From Roseiarcus sp963774195 (GTDB lineage Bacteria; Pseudomonadota; Alphaproteobacteria; Rhizobiales; Beijerinckiaceae): a DNA stretch of 64,000 bases. The position numbers and the translations under genes were made by a program. Numbering within the stretch: the stretch's first letter is position 1; every line of letters starts with the position of its first letter. The notes under the pieces are model-generated. The model did not search any database. It had not been told where the DNA came from and saw nothing but the letters and a program-made list of their open reading frames with translations. This document shows positions 16,126 through 25,256 of the stretch, one piece after another. Location: assembly GCA_963774195.1 (NCBI GenBank), contig CAVZDY010000003.1, positions 248,001 through 312,000 of the forward strand, given 5' to 3'.

Positions 16126-17057
16126 GCCCGGACCCGCGCGCGCAGCCGCCCGATGAGGCCTTCGGGCGCGTAGGTGATCGCGACGACGAGAAGGACGCCG
16201 TAGATCAGCAGCTTGTACTCGGCGAACTGGCCGAGGAACTCCGGCAACACGGTGAGAAACGCCGCGCCGACGATCGGACCGATGAACGCGCCGCGCCCGC
16301 CGACCACCATCATCGCCGCGACGGTCGCGGAAATCCAAATGGTGAAGTCGTCGGGAGTGACGCCGCGCAGGCAATAGGCGGTGAGGGCGCCGGCGACGCC
16401 GGCGAGCGCCGCCGACGCGACGAAGGCGGTCAGCTTGCCGCGCGTCGTGTCGAGGCCGACCGCGCTCGCCAGCGTCTCGTCGTCACGGATCGCGACCCAC
16501 TCCCGGCCAAGGCGGGAGTCGACGAGGCGCCAGGCGACGAAGACGCAGACGACGGTCAGAGCGAGCGTCAGATAGTAATAGCCGCGCAGCGTCGTGATCT
16601 CGAACAACGGCGCGCCGAAGATGGAGACCTTGCCGATGTTCGGCATCGTGAGGCCGACCTGCCCGCCGGTGAACGAGGTCCATTGCGAGATGACGAGATA
16701 GACGATCGTCTGGAATGCAATGGTGACGATGGCGAGGAAGTGCCCCTTCAGCCGCAGCGCCGGAATGCCGAGCAGCAGGCCGAACGCGCCGGCGACGACC
16801 GCGCCGGCGGGCAGATTGATCCAGATCGACGTGCCGAGGTCACGCGTCATGATCGCGGCGGCATAGGCGCCGATGCCATAGAAGGCGCCGGCCGCAAAGG
16901 AGAACTGGCCGCAATAGCCGGAGACGAGGTCGAGCCCAACGGCGAGGATGACGTAGAACAGAATCACCATCATCACGTTGACCTCGTACCCGCCGAGCGC
17001 GAGCGGGGCGACAGCGAGGATGGCGATCGTCGCGCCAGCGGGGAGGAGACGGCTCAC
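16122..17057 (-). CDS. livM: branched-chain amino acid-type ABC permease (LivM)
   Basis: 311 residues, hydrophobic with about eight to ten membrane spans. The family marker GYCGQFSFAAGAFYGIGAY lies near residue 45, and AIRDDETLASAVGLDTTRGKL is the cytoplasmic loop that contacts the ATPases. The start is a GTG that overlaps the livH stop by 4 bases. It forms the inner-membrane channel with LivH. Confidence 0.92.
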   Translation of the reverse strand: MSRLLPAGATIAILAVAPLALGGYEVNVMMVILFYVILAVGLDLVSGYCGQFSFAAGAFYGIGAYAAAIMTRDLGTSIWINLPAGAVVAGAFGLLLGIPALRLKGHFLAIVTIAFQTIVYLVISQWTSFTGGQVGLTMPNIGKVSIFGAPLFEITTLRGYYYLTLALTVVCVFVAWRLVDSRLGREWVAIRDDETLASAVGLDTTRGKLTAFVASAALAGVAGALTAYCLRGVTPDDFTIWISATVAAMMVVGGRGAFIGPIVGAAFLTVLPEFLGQFAEYKLLIYGVLLVVAITYAPEGLIGRLRARVRA

Positions 17058-17926
17058 GACCGCTCGACCGCTTTGCCGAACAGCCCCTGCGGCCGGAACA
17101 GCAGCACGAGGATGACGAGGACGAAGCCGACGATGTCGCGCATGCTGTTGGCGAGATAGGCCGAGGTGAGCAACTCGGTGACGCCGAGCAGCAGGCCGGC
17201 CGCCGCCGCGCCCGCGACATCGCCCATGCCGCCGAGAATGACGACGGTGAAGGCCTTGAGCGCGATCATGTTGCCGACCACCGGGTGCACGAAGAACACC
17301 GACGACATCAGCATGCCCGCAAGACCGGCGAGCGCTGCGCCGACGACGAACGTGACCACGGCGACGCGCTCGACGCGCACGCCGCAGAGGCGGGCCACCG
17401 TTGCTTGTTGCGCCATGGCCCGAAGGCTGCGTCCCGTCCAGGTGTAGCGCAGCGCGACATGCAACGCGGCGATGACGACGACCATGACGACCGGAATGAT
17501 CGCGCGCTGGAGCGGCAGGAACACTGGTCCGAGTTGGATAGGAATGCCGTCGAGGCTGGTGTTGAGACGCTGGGGCTGCGGGCCCATGACGATGAGCGCG
17601 GCGTTTTGCAGCGCCACCGCGAGGCCGAAGGACGAGATGATCGAGCTCGTCCCGTCTCGGTTTTTCATCGGCTTGTGGAGGATGGCCTCCGCGGCGACGC
17701 CGACCACGACCGCGGCGAGCAGCACCAGCCCGACCGCCAGTATGAGCGGCAGGCCGAGCACGGTCACCGCGAAGATGCCGACATAGCCGCCGATCATGTA
17801 GAACTCGCCGTGGGCGAAGTTGACCACGCCGAGGATGCCGAAGACGAGCGTCAAGCCGACAGCGACCAGCACATAGGTGCTGCCAACCACGACGCCGTTC
17901 GCCAGATACTGAAGGAAGAGATCCAT
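17054..17926 (-). CDS. livH: branched-chain amino acid-type ABC permease (LivH)
   Basis: 290 residues from the ATG at 17926; a GTG three codons upstream is also possible. It has the LivH marker GLTLVFGILGVVNFAHGEFYMIGGYVG near residue 25 (given in part), and about eight membrane spans. It is the second channel subunit of the importer. It lies 58 bases downstream of the binding-protein gene and overlaps livM. Confidence 0.92.
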   Translation of the reverse strand: MDLFLQYLANGVVVGSTYVLVAVGLTLVFGILGVVNFAHGEFYMIGGYVGIFAVTVLGLPLILAVGLVLLAAVVVGVAAEAILHKPMKNRDGTSSIISSFGLAVALQNAALIVMGPQPQRLNTSLDGIPIQLGPVFLPLQRAIIPVVMVVVIAALHVALRYTWTGRSLRAMAQQATVARLCGVRVERVAVVTFVVGAALAGLAGMLMSSVFFVHPVVGNMIALKAFTVVILGGMGDVAGAAAAGLLLGVTELLTSAYLANSMRDIVGFVLVILVLLFRPQGLFGKAVERS

Positions 17927-17984
17927 TGCCGCCACAACGAGCCTTGATCTGGCCTAGCCGCGCCCAGTCGAGCGCGAACGGCGG

Positions 17985-19136
17985 TTAGGTGTCGAGCACG
18001 CGCTTGCCGTTCTTGATGACGGCGATGAACATCGGGAAGTTGACGCTGCCTTTTTCGTCGAAGGCTGCGGTTGCGCCAGCCGGACCACACGCGATCCCAA
18101 AATCCTTCAGGCCGGCTTTTAGAATCTTCTGGATCTCCGCGCCGTCGGGCTTGCCCGCTCGGCGCATCGCCTCGATGCCAACATTGGTCGAGTCGTAGCC
18201 GAGCGCGCTGAATGTATTGGCCTCCTGATTGTGTCGCGCCTTGAAACGCTCGCCGAAGGACTTGCCGACCGGATTTGGCGTCGACGGTTCGTAAAGCGAG
18301 GCGACGGCGAAGCCTTCGCAGGCCGCTCCGGCGAGCTTGATGAAGTCGTCGGACAGCATGGAGCCGGAGCCGACGAATTGCGTGCGGAGTCCGACTTCGG
18401 CGGCCTGTCGGACGATGTTGGCCCCGTCGCCGGCCCAGCCGCCGATATAGACGGCCTCAGGAGAGAGCGAGCGCAGCTTGGTGAGCGCGGTGGAGAAGTC
18501 CTGCTCGCCTGTGTTGTAGCCATCGCTGGAGATGATCGATCCGCCGACGCCGGTGACGACGCGGGTGACCTGCTCGGCGAGCGTCACGCCGTAATTCGTA
18601 TTGTCGTGAAGGATCGCGACCTTGGTCTTCTTGAACTTCTGGACGATCGCCTTGGCGGTGTCCTCGCCCTGGCTGTTGCTGTCGGGCCAGGAGCGGAAGA
18701 ACCAGGGATCGCCGGGCGTGTTCTGGTCGGTGACGATCGCGCCGGTCGAGCCGCCCGAGAGCATCGGGACCTTGTATTCGGCCGAGACTTTGGACGCGGC
18801 GGCGGCGACGGCGGAGGCGTAGGTGCCGACGATAAAGGGCACGCCCTCGCTCTCGATGAGGCGGCGCACGGCCGTGACGCCCTTGGTGGAGTTGCCTTCG
18901 TCGTCCGCCATGACGAGCTCGATCTGGCGCCCGAAGACGCCGCCCTTGGCGTTCCACTCGTCGACCGCGAACTGCAAGCCCTGCACGATCTGGCGGCCCT
19001 CGATGCTGGCGGTTCCGGAAAGGGGCAGCATGCCGCCGATCTTGAGCGGCTGCGCGCTCTGGGCGCGCACAATGGCCGGAGCGGCGATGCTCGCCCCCAG
19101 AATGCCAAGCATATGACGACGGGAAAGCTGCGCCAC
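17985..19136 (-). CDS. LIV-type ABC transporter substrate-binding protein
   Basis: 383 residues, periplasmic-binding fold type I (Leu/Ile/Val-binding family). The N-terminus carries a twin-arginine-like signal (LSRRHMLGILGASIAAPAIV, then RAQ), so export may use the Tat route. The mature start PLKIGGMLPLSGTASIEGRQ is typical. The start is GTG at 19136 preceded by GGAGGG. It heads the operon that continues with livHMGF, two SDRs and a NodB-fold hydrolase. Such proteins also bind aromatic acids, amides and urea. The enzymes in the operon suggest a catabolic substrate rather than a simple amino acid, but this is inference. Confidence 0.9.
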   Translation of the reverse strand: MAQLSRRHMLGILGASIAAPAIVRAQSAQPLKIGGMLPLSGTASIEGRQIVQGLQFAVDEWNAKGGVFGRQIELVMADDEGNSTKGVTAVRRLIESEGVPFIVGTYASAVAAAASKVSAEYKVPMLSGGSTGAIVTDQNTPGDPWFFRSWPDSNSQGEDTAKAIVQKFKKTKVAILHDNTNYGVTLAEQVTRVVTGVGGSIISSDGYNTGEQDFSTALTKLRSLSPEAVYIGGWAGDGANIVRQAAEVGLRTQFVGSGSMLSDDFIKLAGAACEGFAVASLYEPSTPNPVGKSFGERFKARHNQEANTFSALGYDSTNVGIEAMRRAGKPDGAEIQKILKAGLKDFGIACGPAGATAAFDEKGSVNFPMFIAVIKNGKRVLDT

Positions 19137-19157
19137 GGACGGTCCCTCCAGCGGATG

Positions 19158-19174
19158 TATCGTATACCAATACG
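19158..19174. promoter_or_regulatory. operator-like palindrome, site 1
   Basis: TATCGTATACCAATACG contains the inverted repeat CGTAT-N4-ATACG at 19161-19174. It lies 22-38 bases upstream of the start codon of the transporter operon. An exact reverse-complement copy of all 17 bases occurs at 19330-19346. The regulator is not known; the IclR gene at 24281-25090 is the nearest candidate. Confidence 0.7.
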
Positions 19175-19329
19175 CTTATATCGATACCATGCTACAGCCC
19201 GCGGAGGGTGTCAAACCCGAATTTCGCGCTTCTCAGCACAAACCTTGAGCAAGCGGCGCTGCGAGACGGCGGCGGAGCGCCCTTGCGTCTGCGCCGATAA
19301 TGGGCCAGTGATAGCTATAACGAAACAGT

Positions 19330-19346
19330 CGTATTGGTATACGATA
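19330..19346. promoter_or_regulatory. operator-like palindrome, site 2
   Basis: CGTATTGGTATACGATA is the exact reverse complement of site 1 and contains CGTAT-N4-ATACG at 19330-19343. It sits 154 bases before the ATG of the acylase gene, in the 363-base divergent control region 19137-19499, which otherwise holds no gene. The pair, 172 bases apart, could bind one regulator for both directions. TTGGTATAC cores of this type are also known for GntR/FCD regulators. Confidence 0.7.
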
Positions 19347-19499
19347 TGCAGAGCGAGTCCTCCTTCCCAGCCTCTTGCCGCCTCCACCAGCGGCGCGACC
19401 GAGGCCTAAGCATGGGAGACCCAAGGTCGGCCGCCGGACTTTCGCAGGCGATCGCGCCTTTCGACCTATAGCCGCCGCCGGCGAATTACGAGGAACGCA

Positions 19500-21896
19500 A
19501 TGCCGATGAAGCCCGAAGCCGAGCGCCTCCAGGAAACCCTCGCCGTCGAGGGCTTGAGCGCATCTGCGGAAATCATTGTCGATCCCTGGGGCATCGCGCA
19601 CCTCAGGGCGGCCGATGAAGCGGATTTGTTCTTTCTCCAGGGGTTCAATGCGGCCCGCGACCGCCTCTGGCAGATCGATCTGTGGCGCAAGCGCGGGCTC
19701 GGCCGGCTCGCCGCTCATTTCGGCCCGGGCTATCTTGCGCAGGATCAGGCCTCGCGCGCCTTCCTCTACCGCGGCGACATGGCGAAGGAGTGGGAGAGCT
19801 ATGCGCCTGACGCCGAAGCGATCTGCGCCGCTTTCGTCAAAGGCGTGAACGCCTTTATCGCGCTGACCGAGCGGGAGCCGGAGCGGCTGCCGATCGAATT
19901 CAGCATCACCGGAACTAGGCCGGAACGCTGGCGGGCCGAAGACGCCGTGCGCATCCGCAGCCACGCGCTTACCCGCAACGCCCTCTCGGAAGTGCTGCGC
20001 GCCAACGTCGCAAGCAAGGCCGGCTACGACAACGACCTGTTGCGCAAGAATCTCGAACCGCACATCGTTCCCGGCAATGCCGCCGGCATTGCGCTCGACG
20101 AGATCCCGCTCGCCGTGCTCGATCTCTTCAAGCTCGCGACGGCCGGCGTGTCGTTCTCGCATGAGCGGCTTTCGGCGTCGCTCGCCGACGCGCCGAAATG
20201 GCGCAAGGTCAACGAACTCGCCGAGGTGGCGATGGAGACCGACACGACGGGCTCGAACAATTGGGTCGTCGCAGCCAGCCGATCGGCGACGGGTCGTCCG
20301 ATCTTCGCCGCCGATCCGCACCGGAACCACTCGATTCCCTCGCTGCGCTATCTCGTGCACCTCACCGCGCCTGGCATCGACGTCATCGGCGCCGCGGAGC
20401 CTGCCGTGCCGGGCGTCTCGACGGGTCACAACGGCTTTGCCGCCTTCAGCCAGACCATCTTCAGCACCGATCAGGAAGACGTCTACGTCTACGAGACGGA
20501 GCCGGGCCATCCCGACCGCTACAAATACAATGGCGAGTGGCTGGAGATGGAGCGCGTCGAGGAGCGCTTCGAGGTCAAGGGCGCGCCCGACCAAGTTTAC
20601 GTCCTCAAGTTCACGCGGCACGGGCCGGTGATCCATGTCGACGCGACGCGCAATCGCGCCTTCGCGATCCGCTCAGTCTGGTTCGAGGCGGGCTCAGCCG
20701 CCTATATGGCGTCGCTCTCGACGATGCGAGCGAAGAGCTGGGACGAATTTCGGGAGGGCCTGCGCCGTTTCGCGACGCCGTCGCTGAATCATCTCTACGC
20801 CGACGTGACCGGGACCTTTGGCTGGCAGCCGGCTGGCATGGCGCCGGTGCGGCGCAACTGGGATGGTCTTCTGCCAGTCGCCGGCGACGGCCGGTTCGAG
20901 TGGGAAGGCTTCGTCGATCTCGACGACATGCCGCGCAGCGTCAATCCGGCTGAGGGATTCGTCGCCACCGCGAACGAAGCGAATCTGCCCGCTGATTTCG
21001 ACCAGGAGCAAATTCGGATCGGCTACGAGTGGCTTGAGAAGAGCCGCGCCGTCCGCATCCACCAGACGCTGCGTCGGGATGAACAGCACACGATCGCCGC
21101 CTCGCTCGCTTTGCAGACCGATGTGCATTCTCGTCCAGCCCTGCGGCTGCAGCGCCTCCTGCGGGCGATCGAGCGCGTGGATGATTCCGACTTTGCACGC
21201 GCGCGCGGCATGTTGCTCGATTGGGACAATGCGCTTCACGTGGATTCTGCGCCCGGCGCATTGTCGGAATTGTGGTACACGAAACATCTCAAGCCTGGGC
21301 TTCTCGCGCTGCTCGTGCCGGATGGCGCTACGCGAGTGTTGCTGGCGCCCGGCGATGTCGAGGGCATCCTGAGCGCGCTCGAGCGGCCCGATGCGCGTTT
21401 CGGCGCTGACCCGGCCGCGGCGCGCGACGCCTTGATCGTCACAACGCTCTCCGAAGCCTACCGCGACGGCCTCCGGCGTCTCGGCGCGGATCCTGCGGCT
21501 TGGCGATGGGGACAACTGCATCACGGATATTTCGAGCACCCGGTCAGCGCCATCGCCGGCGAGGACTTGCGCCGGCAGTTGGACGTCGGTCCGCTGCCTA
21601 AGGGCGGCAGCGCGTCGACGGTGATGCACGCCGCCTATCGGCCCCAGGATTTCCGGGTGATCATGGGCGCCTCGGTGCGCTTCGTGCTGGACGTCGGCAA
21701 TTGGGACGCGAGCGTCTGCGTCAACACCCCCGGACAATCGGGCGACAGCCGTTCCCCGCACTATCGCGACTTGTCCGAGAAATGGGCCAAGGGTGAATAT
21801 GTGCCCTTCCTCTACTCGAAACAGGCCGTCGACGAGGCCGCCGCCCAGCGCATCGTCTTGACGCCGGCGAGCGCGGCCAGCGATCTCGCAAACTAG
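19500..21896 (+). CDS. penicillin acylase-family (Ntn-hydrolase) amidase
   Basis: 798 residues. Family members are made as one chain and cut themselves so that a Ser becomes the N-terminal nucleophile of the beta chain. Here that is G251/S252 in TDTTGSNNWVV. Other family marks are DPWGIAHLRAADEADLFFLQG in the alpha part (given in pieces) and the oxyanion Asn segment FVATANEANLP near residue 480. No signal peptide is visible, unlike most penicillin and AHL acylases, which are periplasmic, so this enzyme may act in the cytoplasm. The ATG at 19500 follows GAGG. It is divergent from the LIV operon and shares its operator-like sequence, suggesting cleavage of an imported N-acyl or amide compound. 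Confidence 0.88.
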   Translation: MPMKPEAERLQETLAVEGLSASAEIIVDPWGIAHLRAADEADLFFLQGFNAARDRLWQIDLWRKRGLGRLAAHFGPGYLAQDQASRAFLYRGDMAKEWESYAPDAEAICAAFVKGVNAFIALTEREPERLPIEFSITGTRPERWRAEDAVRIRSHALTRNALSEVLRANVASKAGYDNDLLRKNLEPHIVPGNAAGIALDEIPLAVLDLFKLATAGVSFSHERLSASLADAPKWRKVNELAEVAMETDTTGSNNWVVAASRSATGRPIFAADPHRNHSIPSLRYLVHLTAPGIDVIGAAEPAVPGVSTGHNGFAAFSQTIFSTDQEDVYVYETEPGHPDRYKYNGEWLEMERVEERFEVKGAPDQVYVLKFTRHGPVIHVDATRNRAFAIRSVWFEAGSAAYMASLSTMRAKSWDEFREGLRRFATPSLNHLYADVTGTFGWQPAGMAPVRRNWDGLLPVAGDGRFEWEGFVDLDDMPRSVNPAEGFVATANEANLPADFDQEQIRIGYEWLEKSRAVRIHQTLRRDEQHTIAASLALQTDVHSRPALRLQRLLRAIERVDDSDFARARGMLLDWDNALHVDSAPGALSELWYTKHLKPGLLALLVPDGATRVLLAPGDVEGILSALERPDARFGADPAAARDALIVTTLSEAYRDGLRRLGADPAAWRWGQLHHGYFEHPVSAIAGEDLRRQLDVGPLPKGGSASTVMHAAYRPQDFRVIMGASVRFVLDVGNWDASVCVNTPGQSGDSRSPHYRDLSEKWAKGEYVPFLYSKQAVDEAAAQRIVLTPASAASDLAN

Positions 21897-22438
21897 CCCC
21901 TGCTGCAATTGGGTTGACGCGTGTCCGACAGTCATGCCCGGCCTTGTTGTGCCGGGCATCCAGGCCGCCGAGCAGCCACGAACCCGAAATCTTCGGGCTA
22001 CTGAGAAGTGGGCCTCTGCTGACGGATCGCCTTTTCGTCACCAGCCCTTGTCGACCTGACGCGCAACGAAATGCGGCGCGGGGAAGGCGTGCGAACGTCA
22101 TCGCAGAGGTGGGAAAACGCGCTCCATCGCCGCTTTCGAGGCAGCGAAGGCTTGATTGTCACACGCGCGTTATCTGCCTTCCTTAGCGGTCGCCGCAAGC
22201 GATCCAACGATTGCGATGGCCCTCGCACCGCGCGCTAAGCGCTTGATGGTCATCGATTTTGTGCGCGCTTGAACTGAGAAGATCGCCGCGCCCGGGGAGC
22301 GGGAGACGGGTCTGAAGACCTGCTCTCGAATAGGGCGAGAAAAGCGCACGCGCCTTCGATCAAGGCCGAATTGGAAGCTGCAACCGGTCGCGCGGGACCA
22401 CTCGGCGTGGCCTCTACTACTGACGGGACTTGTTAATA
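21897..22438. other. intergenic region before the porin gene
   Basis: 542 bases. A hairpin at 21934-21959 may end the acylase transcript. After it I see only short frames without coding features. The porin promoter must lie within roughly the last 200 bases, but I cannot place it with confidence. Confidence 0.45.
21934..21959. terminator. hairpin ATGCCCGGC/GCCGGGCAT after the acylase gene
   Basis: A 9-bp perfect stem with an 8-base loop (CTTGTTGT), 37 bases after the stop. No T-run follows. The GTCATGCCCGGC...GCCGGGCATCCA form is also a common dispersed repeat between rhizobial genes, so it may be repeat, terminator or both. Confidence 0.5.
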
Positions 22439-23932
22439 ATGATGTATTTGAAACAATTGCTGCTGGCTTCGACCGCCGGATTGCTGCTTGCGGGAGCCGC
22501 TCAGGCAGCCGACCTGCCGACCAAGAAGACCCCGCCGCAGCCGCCCGCCGCTGCGTCGCCGTGCAGCCCGCTGCTGAACTCCAGCCAGATGCACAGCCCG
22601 ATCGACTTCTTCAACACGCCTGGCACGCTGACCTGCTACGGCATCACGATGTACGGCACCCTCGATGAGGGCGTGGGCTATCAAAGCCACGGCGTTTCGT
22701 TCAACTCGCAGATGTACACCGGCGTCGAGGAGATGATTTCGAAGAACAGCTACAAGCCGATGTGGAACTTTACGCCGAATGGTCTCAGCCAGTCGGTGGT
22801 CGGCATCAGGGGCGTAGAGCCCATCCCGGGGATCGGCGGTACGTCTGTCGTATTCGACGCCGAAACCGGCTTCGATCCCGCCACCTTCCGTCTCGGCAAC
22901 GCCCTCGGCTCGCTGCAGGACAACAACGGCGTCTCGCTCAACCAGCAGAGCGATAACGCGGATGGGGCTCGCGCTGGCCAGATCTTCAACTCGCAGGTCT
23001 ATGTCGGTCTCAGCAACACCACGTTCGGCACTCTGACCTGGGGCCGCCAGAACACGCTCAACCTCGACGGCATCAACGCCTACGACCCGATGGGCGGCTC
23101 CTACGCCTTCTCGGTGGTCGGCTATTCCGGCGCCACCGCCGGCGCGGGCAACACCGAAAACACCCGCGACAACTCGGCCCTGAAGTATCGCGTCAACGTC
23201 GGCCAGTTCCGCGCCGCGGCGATGGTCCAGACCGGCGGCTTCGAACAGGGCAACGGCGCGCAGGGCCTTTATGAAGCCCAGGTCGGCGGTGATTTCGGCG
23301 GCCTGTCGGTCGACGCGATCTACACCCATCTGACCGACGCCGTGTCGGCTGCGGCCTACGTTCCCGCGATCGGCGGTACGCTGAGCGCGACGCAGCTCGC
23401 CGCGGTCAACGCGCAGCAGCTCACCGCCACGCTGTCCGACAACGACGCCGTGACGTTGCTCGCGAAATACACCTGGCACGCCTGGACGGTCTATGGCGGC
23501 TACGAGCACATCGGCTTCGACAACCCGACCACGGACTTCTCGATGTTCCGCGGCATCGGCGGCTACACGTTCAGCAACGTGACCAACAACGCCTATGGAT
23601 CGAGCACGACCAACTCGAAGACCCTGCAGGTTATGTGGACCGGCGCCAAATATTCCGTCACGCCTGACCTCGACATCACCGGCGCGTACTATCACTACTT
23701 GCAGAATTCGTATTACATCCCGTCTGGGGCGAACAACTGCAACACTCAGAGCGCGCATTCGCAGTGCTCCGGCACCTTGGACGCGGTTTCGGCGATGGTC
23801 GACTGGCGCGTCTTGAGGCATGTCGACACCTATGCCGGCCTGATGTTCTCCGAAGTCAACGGCGGTCTGTCCAACGGCTACCTCGCGCATACCGAGTGGG
23901 CCCCGACGGCCGGCGTGCGCATCCGGTTCTGA
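22439..23932 (+). CDS. outer-membrane porin
   Basis: 497 residues from the ATG at 22439 (a second ATG follows directly). A signal peptide (LLLASTAGLLLAGAAQA) precedes ADLPTKK. The chain then has the general-porin features: short alternating beta strands, a GITMYGTLDEGVGYQSHG first strand, LRGVEP-like VVGIRGVEPIPG, FVGLSNTTFGTLTWGRQN near residue 200, and a C-terminal strand ending in Phe (TAGVRIRF). It forms a trimeric channel in the outer membrane for small hydrophilic solutes. It is a single gene with its own strong terminator. It lies between the acylase and IclR genes and may help admit their substrate, but it could equally be a housekeeping porin. Confidence 0.9.
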   Translation: MMYLKQLLLASTAGLLLAGAAQAADLPTKKTPPQPPAAASPCSPLLNSSQMHSPIDFFNTPGTLTCYGITMYGTLDEGVGYQSHGVSFNSQMYTGVEEMISKNSYKPMWNFTPNGLSQSVVGIRGVEPIPGIGGTSVVFDAETGFDPATFRLGNALGSLQDNNGVSLNQQSDNADGARAGQIFNSQVYVGLSNTTFGTLTWGRQNTLNLDGINAYDPMGGSYAFSVVGYSGATAGAGNTENTRDNSALKYRVNVGQFRAAAMVQTGGFEQGNGAQGLYEAQVGGDFGGLSVDAIYTHLTDAVSAAAYVPAIGGTLSATQLAAVNAQQLTATLSDNDAVTLLAKYTWHAWTVYGGYEHIGFDNPTTDFSMFRGIGGYTFSNVTNNAYGSSTTNSKTLQVMWTGAKYSVTPDLDITGAYYHYLQNSYYIPSGANNCNTQSAHSQCSGTLDAVSAMVDWRVLRHVDTYAGLMFSEVNGGLSNGYLAHTEWAPTAGVRIRF

Positions 23933-23981
23933 TCCGATTGCAGATCGGCGGAGCAATCGCCGCCGGTCTCTAGGAACGCGT

Positions 23982-24009
23982 CCCCGGGCCTGCGCCCGGG
24001 GCTTTTTTT
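23982..24009 (+). terminator. Rho-independent terminator of the porin gene
   Basis: CCCCGGGC, loop CTGC, GCCCGGGG, then C and seven Ts. The stem is 8 bp, all G-C. It starts 50 bases after the porin stop. Confidence 0.92.
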
Positions 24010-24104
24010 CACTCGTTCCCAGAGAACGGTCCATTTCTTCGATCTCGGTCGACTTCCCTCAGCCTAGACCACAGGGTGTACCGCGGTTACGTGGGGCCGT
24101 CCGT

Positions 24105-24233
24105 GCGAGCGGAGCGAAGCAATTCAGCGATCGAGGTCTCGCCAGCAAGTCGCGAGTTGTTCCGTGGGCGCCTCAATCGGCTGACGCTTCGATCTCTGGA
24201 TCGCCGCGCTACGCTCGCGATGACGACAGGGGT
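24105..24233. repeat. 130-bp dispersed intergenic repeat, copy B
   Basis: 129 bases, same orientation and closely similar to 12981-13110, with shared blocks such as GTGGGCGCCTCAATC, CTGACGCTTCGATCTCT and CGCTCGCGATGACGACAGGG. It lies between the porin terminator and the 3' end of the IclR gene. The rest of 23933-24280 holds nothing else I recognise. Confidence 0.75.
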
Positions 24234-24280
24234 GCGGCTCAACCAAACGACCGCGTCTTCAGTCTCGCCCCCGCGCGCTT

Positions 24281-25090
24281 TCAAGTGCTGAGCGCGCGGG
24301 CCGCTTCGACGGCGAGCGGGGCGAACTTCCGTCGAAAGTCCTCGATCGACCAATCGCTCAGCGAGCCCGCGATGTGGACCGCGCCAAGAGGCTTGCCGCC
24401 TTTGCCGAGAACGGCGGCTGCAAGCACGACCTCGCCGATCAACGCCTCCTCGGTGGTGTAGGCGTAGCCGTCGCGGCGCGCCTCCCGCACCTTGCCCCAG
24501 ATCTTGTCGATGTCGGTGAGGGTCTTCGGCGTCACCTGGCGCCGATCCGAGCGTGCGAGAATGTCCTCGACCTCGTCGTCGGAGAGGCGCGCGAGGCAGG
24601 CGCGCCCGCCCGACGAGAGGAAGGTTGGGATGCGCCGCCCGGTCAGCGTCGCGTAGAAGGTCTCGCGCTTGCTCTGCAGCCGAATCGCGTACAGCGTTGT
24701 CGTGTCGTCGAAGAGACTGAGATCGACGCGCTCGCCGGCCATTCTGCGCAAGTCCATCAGAATCGGCGTGGCGCGCTCGATCAGCGAGTTCGAGCGCAGG
24801 TAGTCGAAGGAGCGATCGAGCAGGCGGCGCCCGAGGGCGAGGCCGCCGTCTTCCGCGCGCTCGAGATAGCCGCGGCTCAGCAGGGTCTGGCCGATGCGCT
24901 GCGCGGCGCTCTTGTTCACTCCAGCGCTCGCGGCAATCTCGCCGAGCGACTTCGGGTTGGGATTGTCGGCGTAGGCCTCCAGCACGTCGAGCGCGCGCGC
25001 CACGGATTGCAGGAAGAGCCGCTCGTCGATCGACGCCGGTTTTCCCTTCGCCTTTTTGCCGACGCTCGGCCGGCTGCTTGATTTGGTCAT
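24281..25090 (-). CDS. IclR-family transcriptional regulator
   Basis: 269 residues from the ATG at 25090. A basic N-terminal tail precedes the winged-helix DNA-binding domain (LQSVARALDVLEAYADNP, GEIAASAGVNKSAAQRIGQTL), then the IclR effector domain from about residue 95 (FLSSGGRACLA, GYAYTTEEALIGEVVLAAAV). IclR regulators sense catabolic intermediates such as aromatic acids, acetate or amides. The gene stands between the acylase/porin genes and the P450 gene, all of which may be its targets. The operator-like sites at 19158 and 19330 are candidate binding sites; that link is inferred from position only. Confidence 0.88.
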   Translation of the reverse strand: MTKSSSRPSVGKKAKGKPASIDERLFLQSVARALDVLEAYADNPNPKSLGEIAASAGVNKSAAQRIGQTLLSRGYLERAEDGGLALGRRLLDRSFDYLRSNSLIERATPILMDLRRMAGERVDLSLFDDTTTLYAIRLQSKRETFYATLTGRRIPTFLSSGGRACLARLSDDEVEDILARSDRRQVTPKTLTDIDKIWGKVREARRDGYAYTTEEALIGEVVLAAAVLGKGGKPLGAVHIAGSLSDWSIEDFRRKFAPLAVEAARALST

Positions 25091-25256
25091 CAGATGCGCT
25101 TCAATATCCTCAATACGCAATCGCTTGCGGCGCCACCGACAATGGCGAAAGCGTCGGCCGTAATCAACATCGTCGCAGCGAACATTGCGGGCGCGCGCAT
25201 CGCTCGGCGCCACTTGCTGCGCGGGCTCAACGAACGCAACTTCCCGGCAGGCTCGG

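Noticed and set aside
17985..19136. Calling the LIV operon a leucine/isoleucine/valine importer
   Set aside because: The family also carries amides, urea and aromatic acids, and the operon's enzymes point to catabolism; the gene symbols are used only for subunit type.
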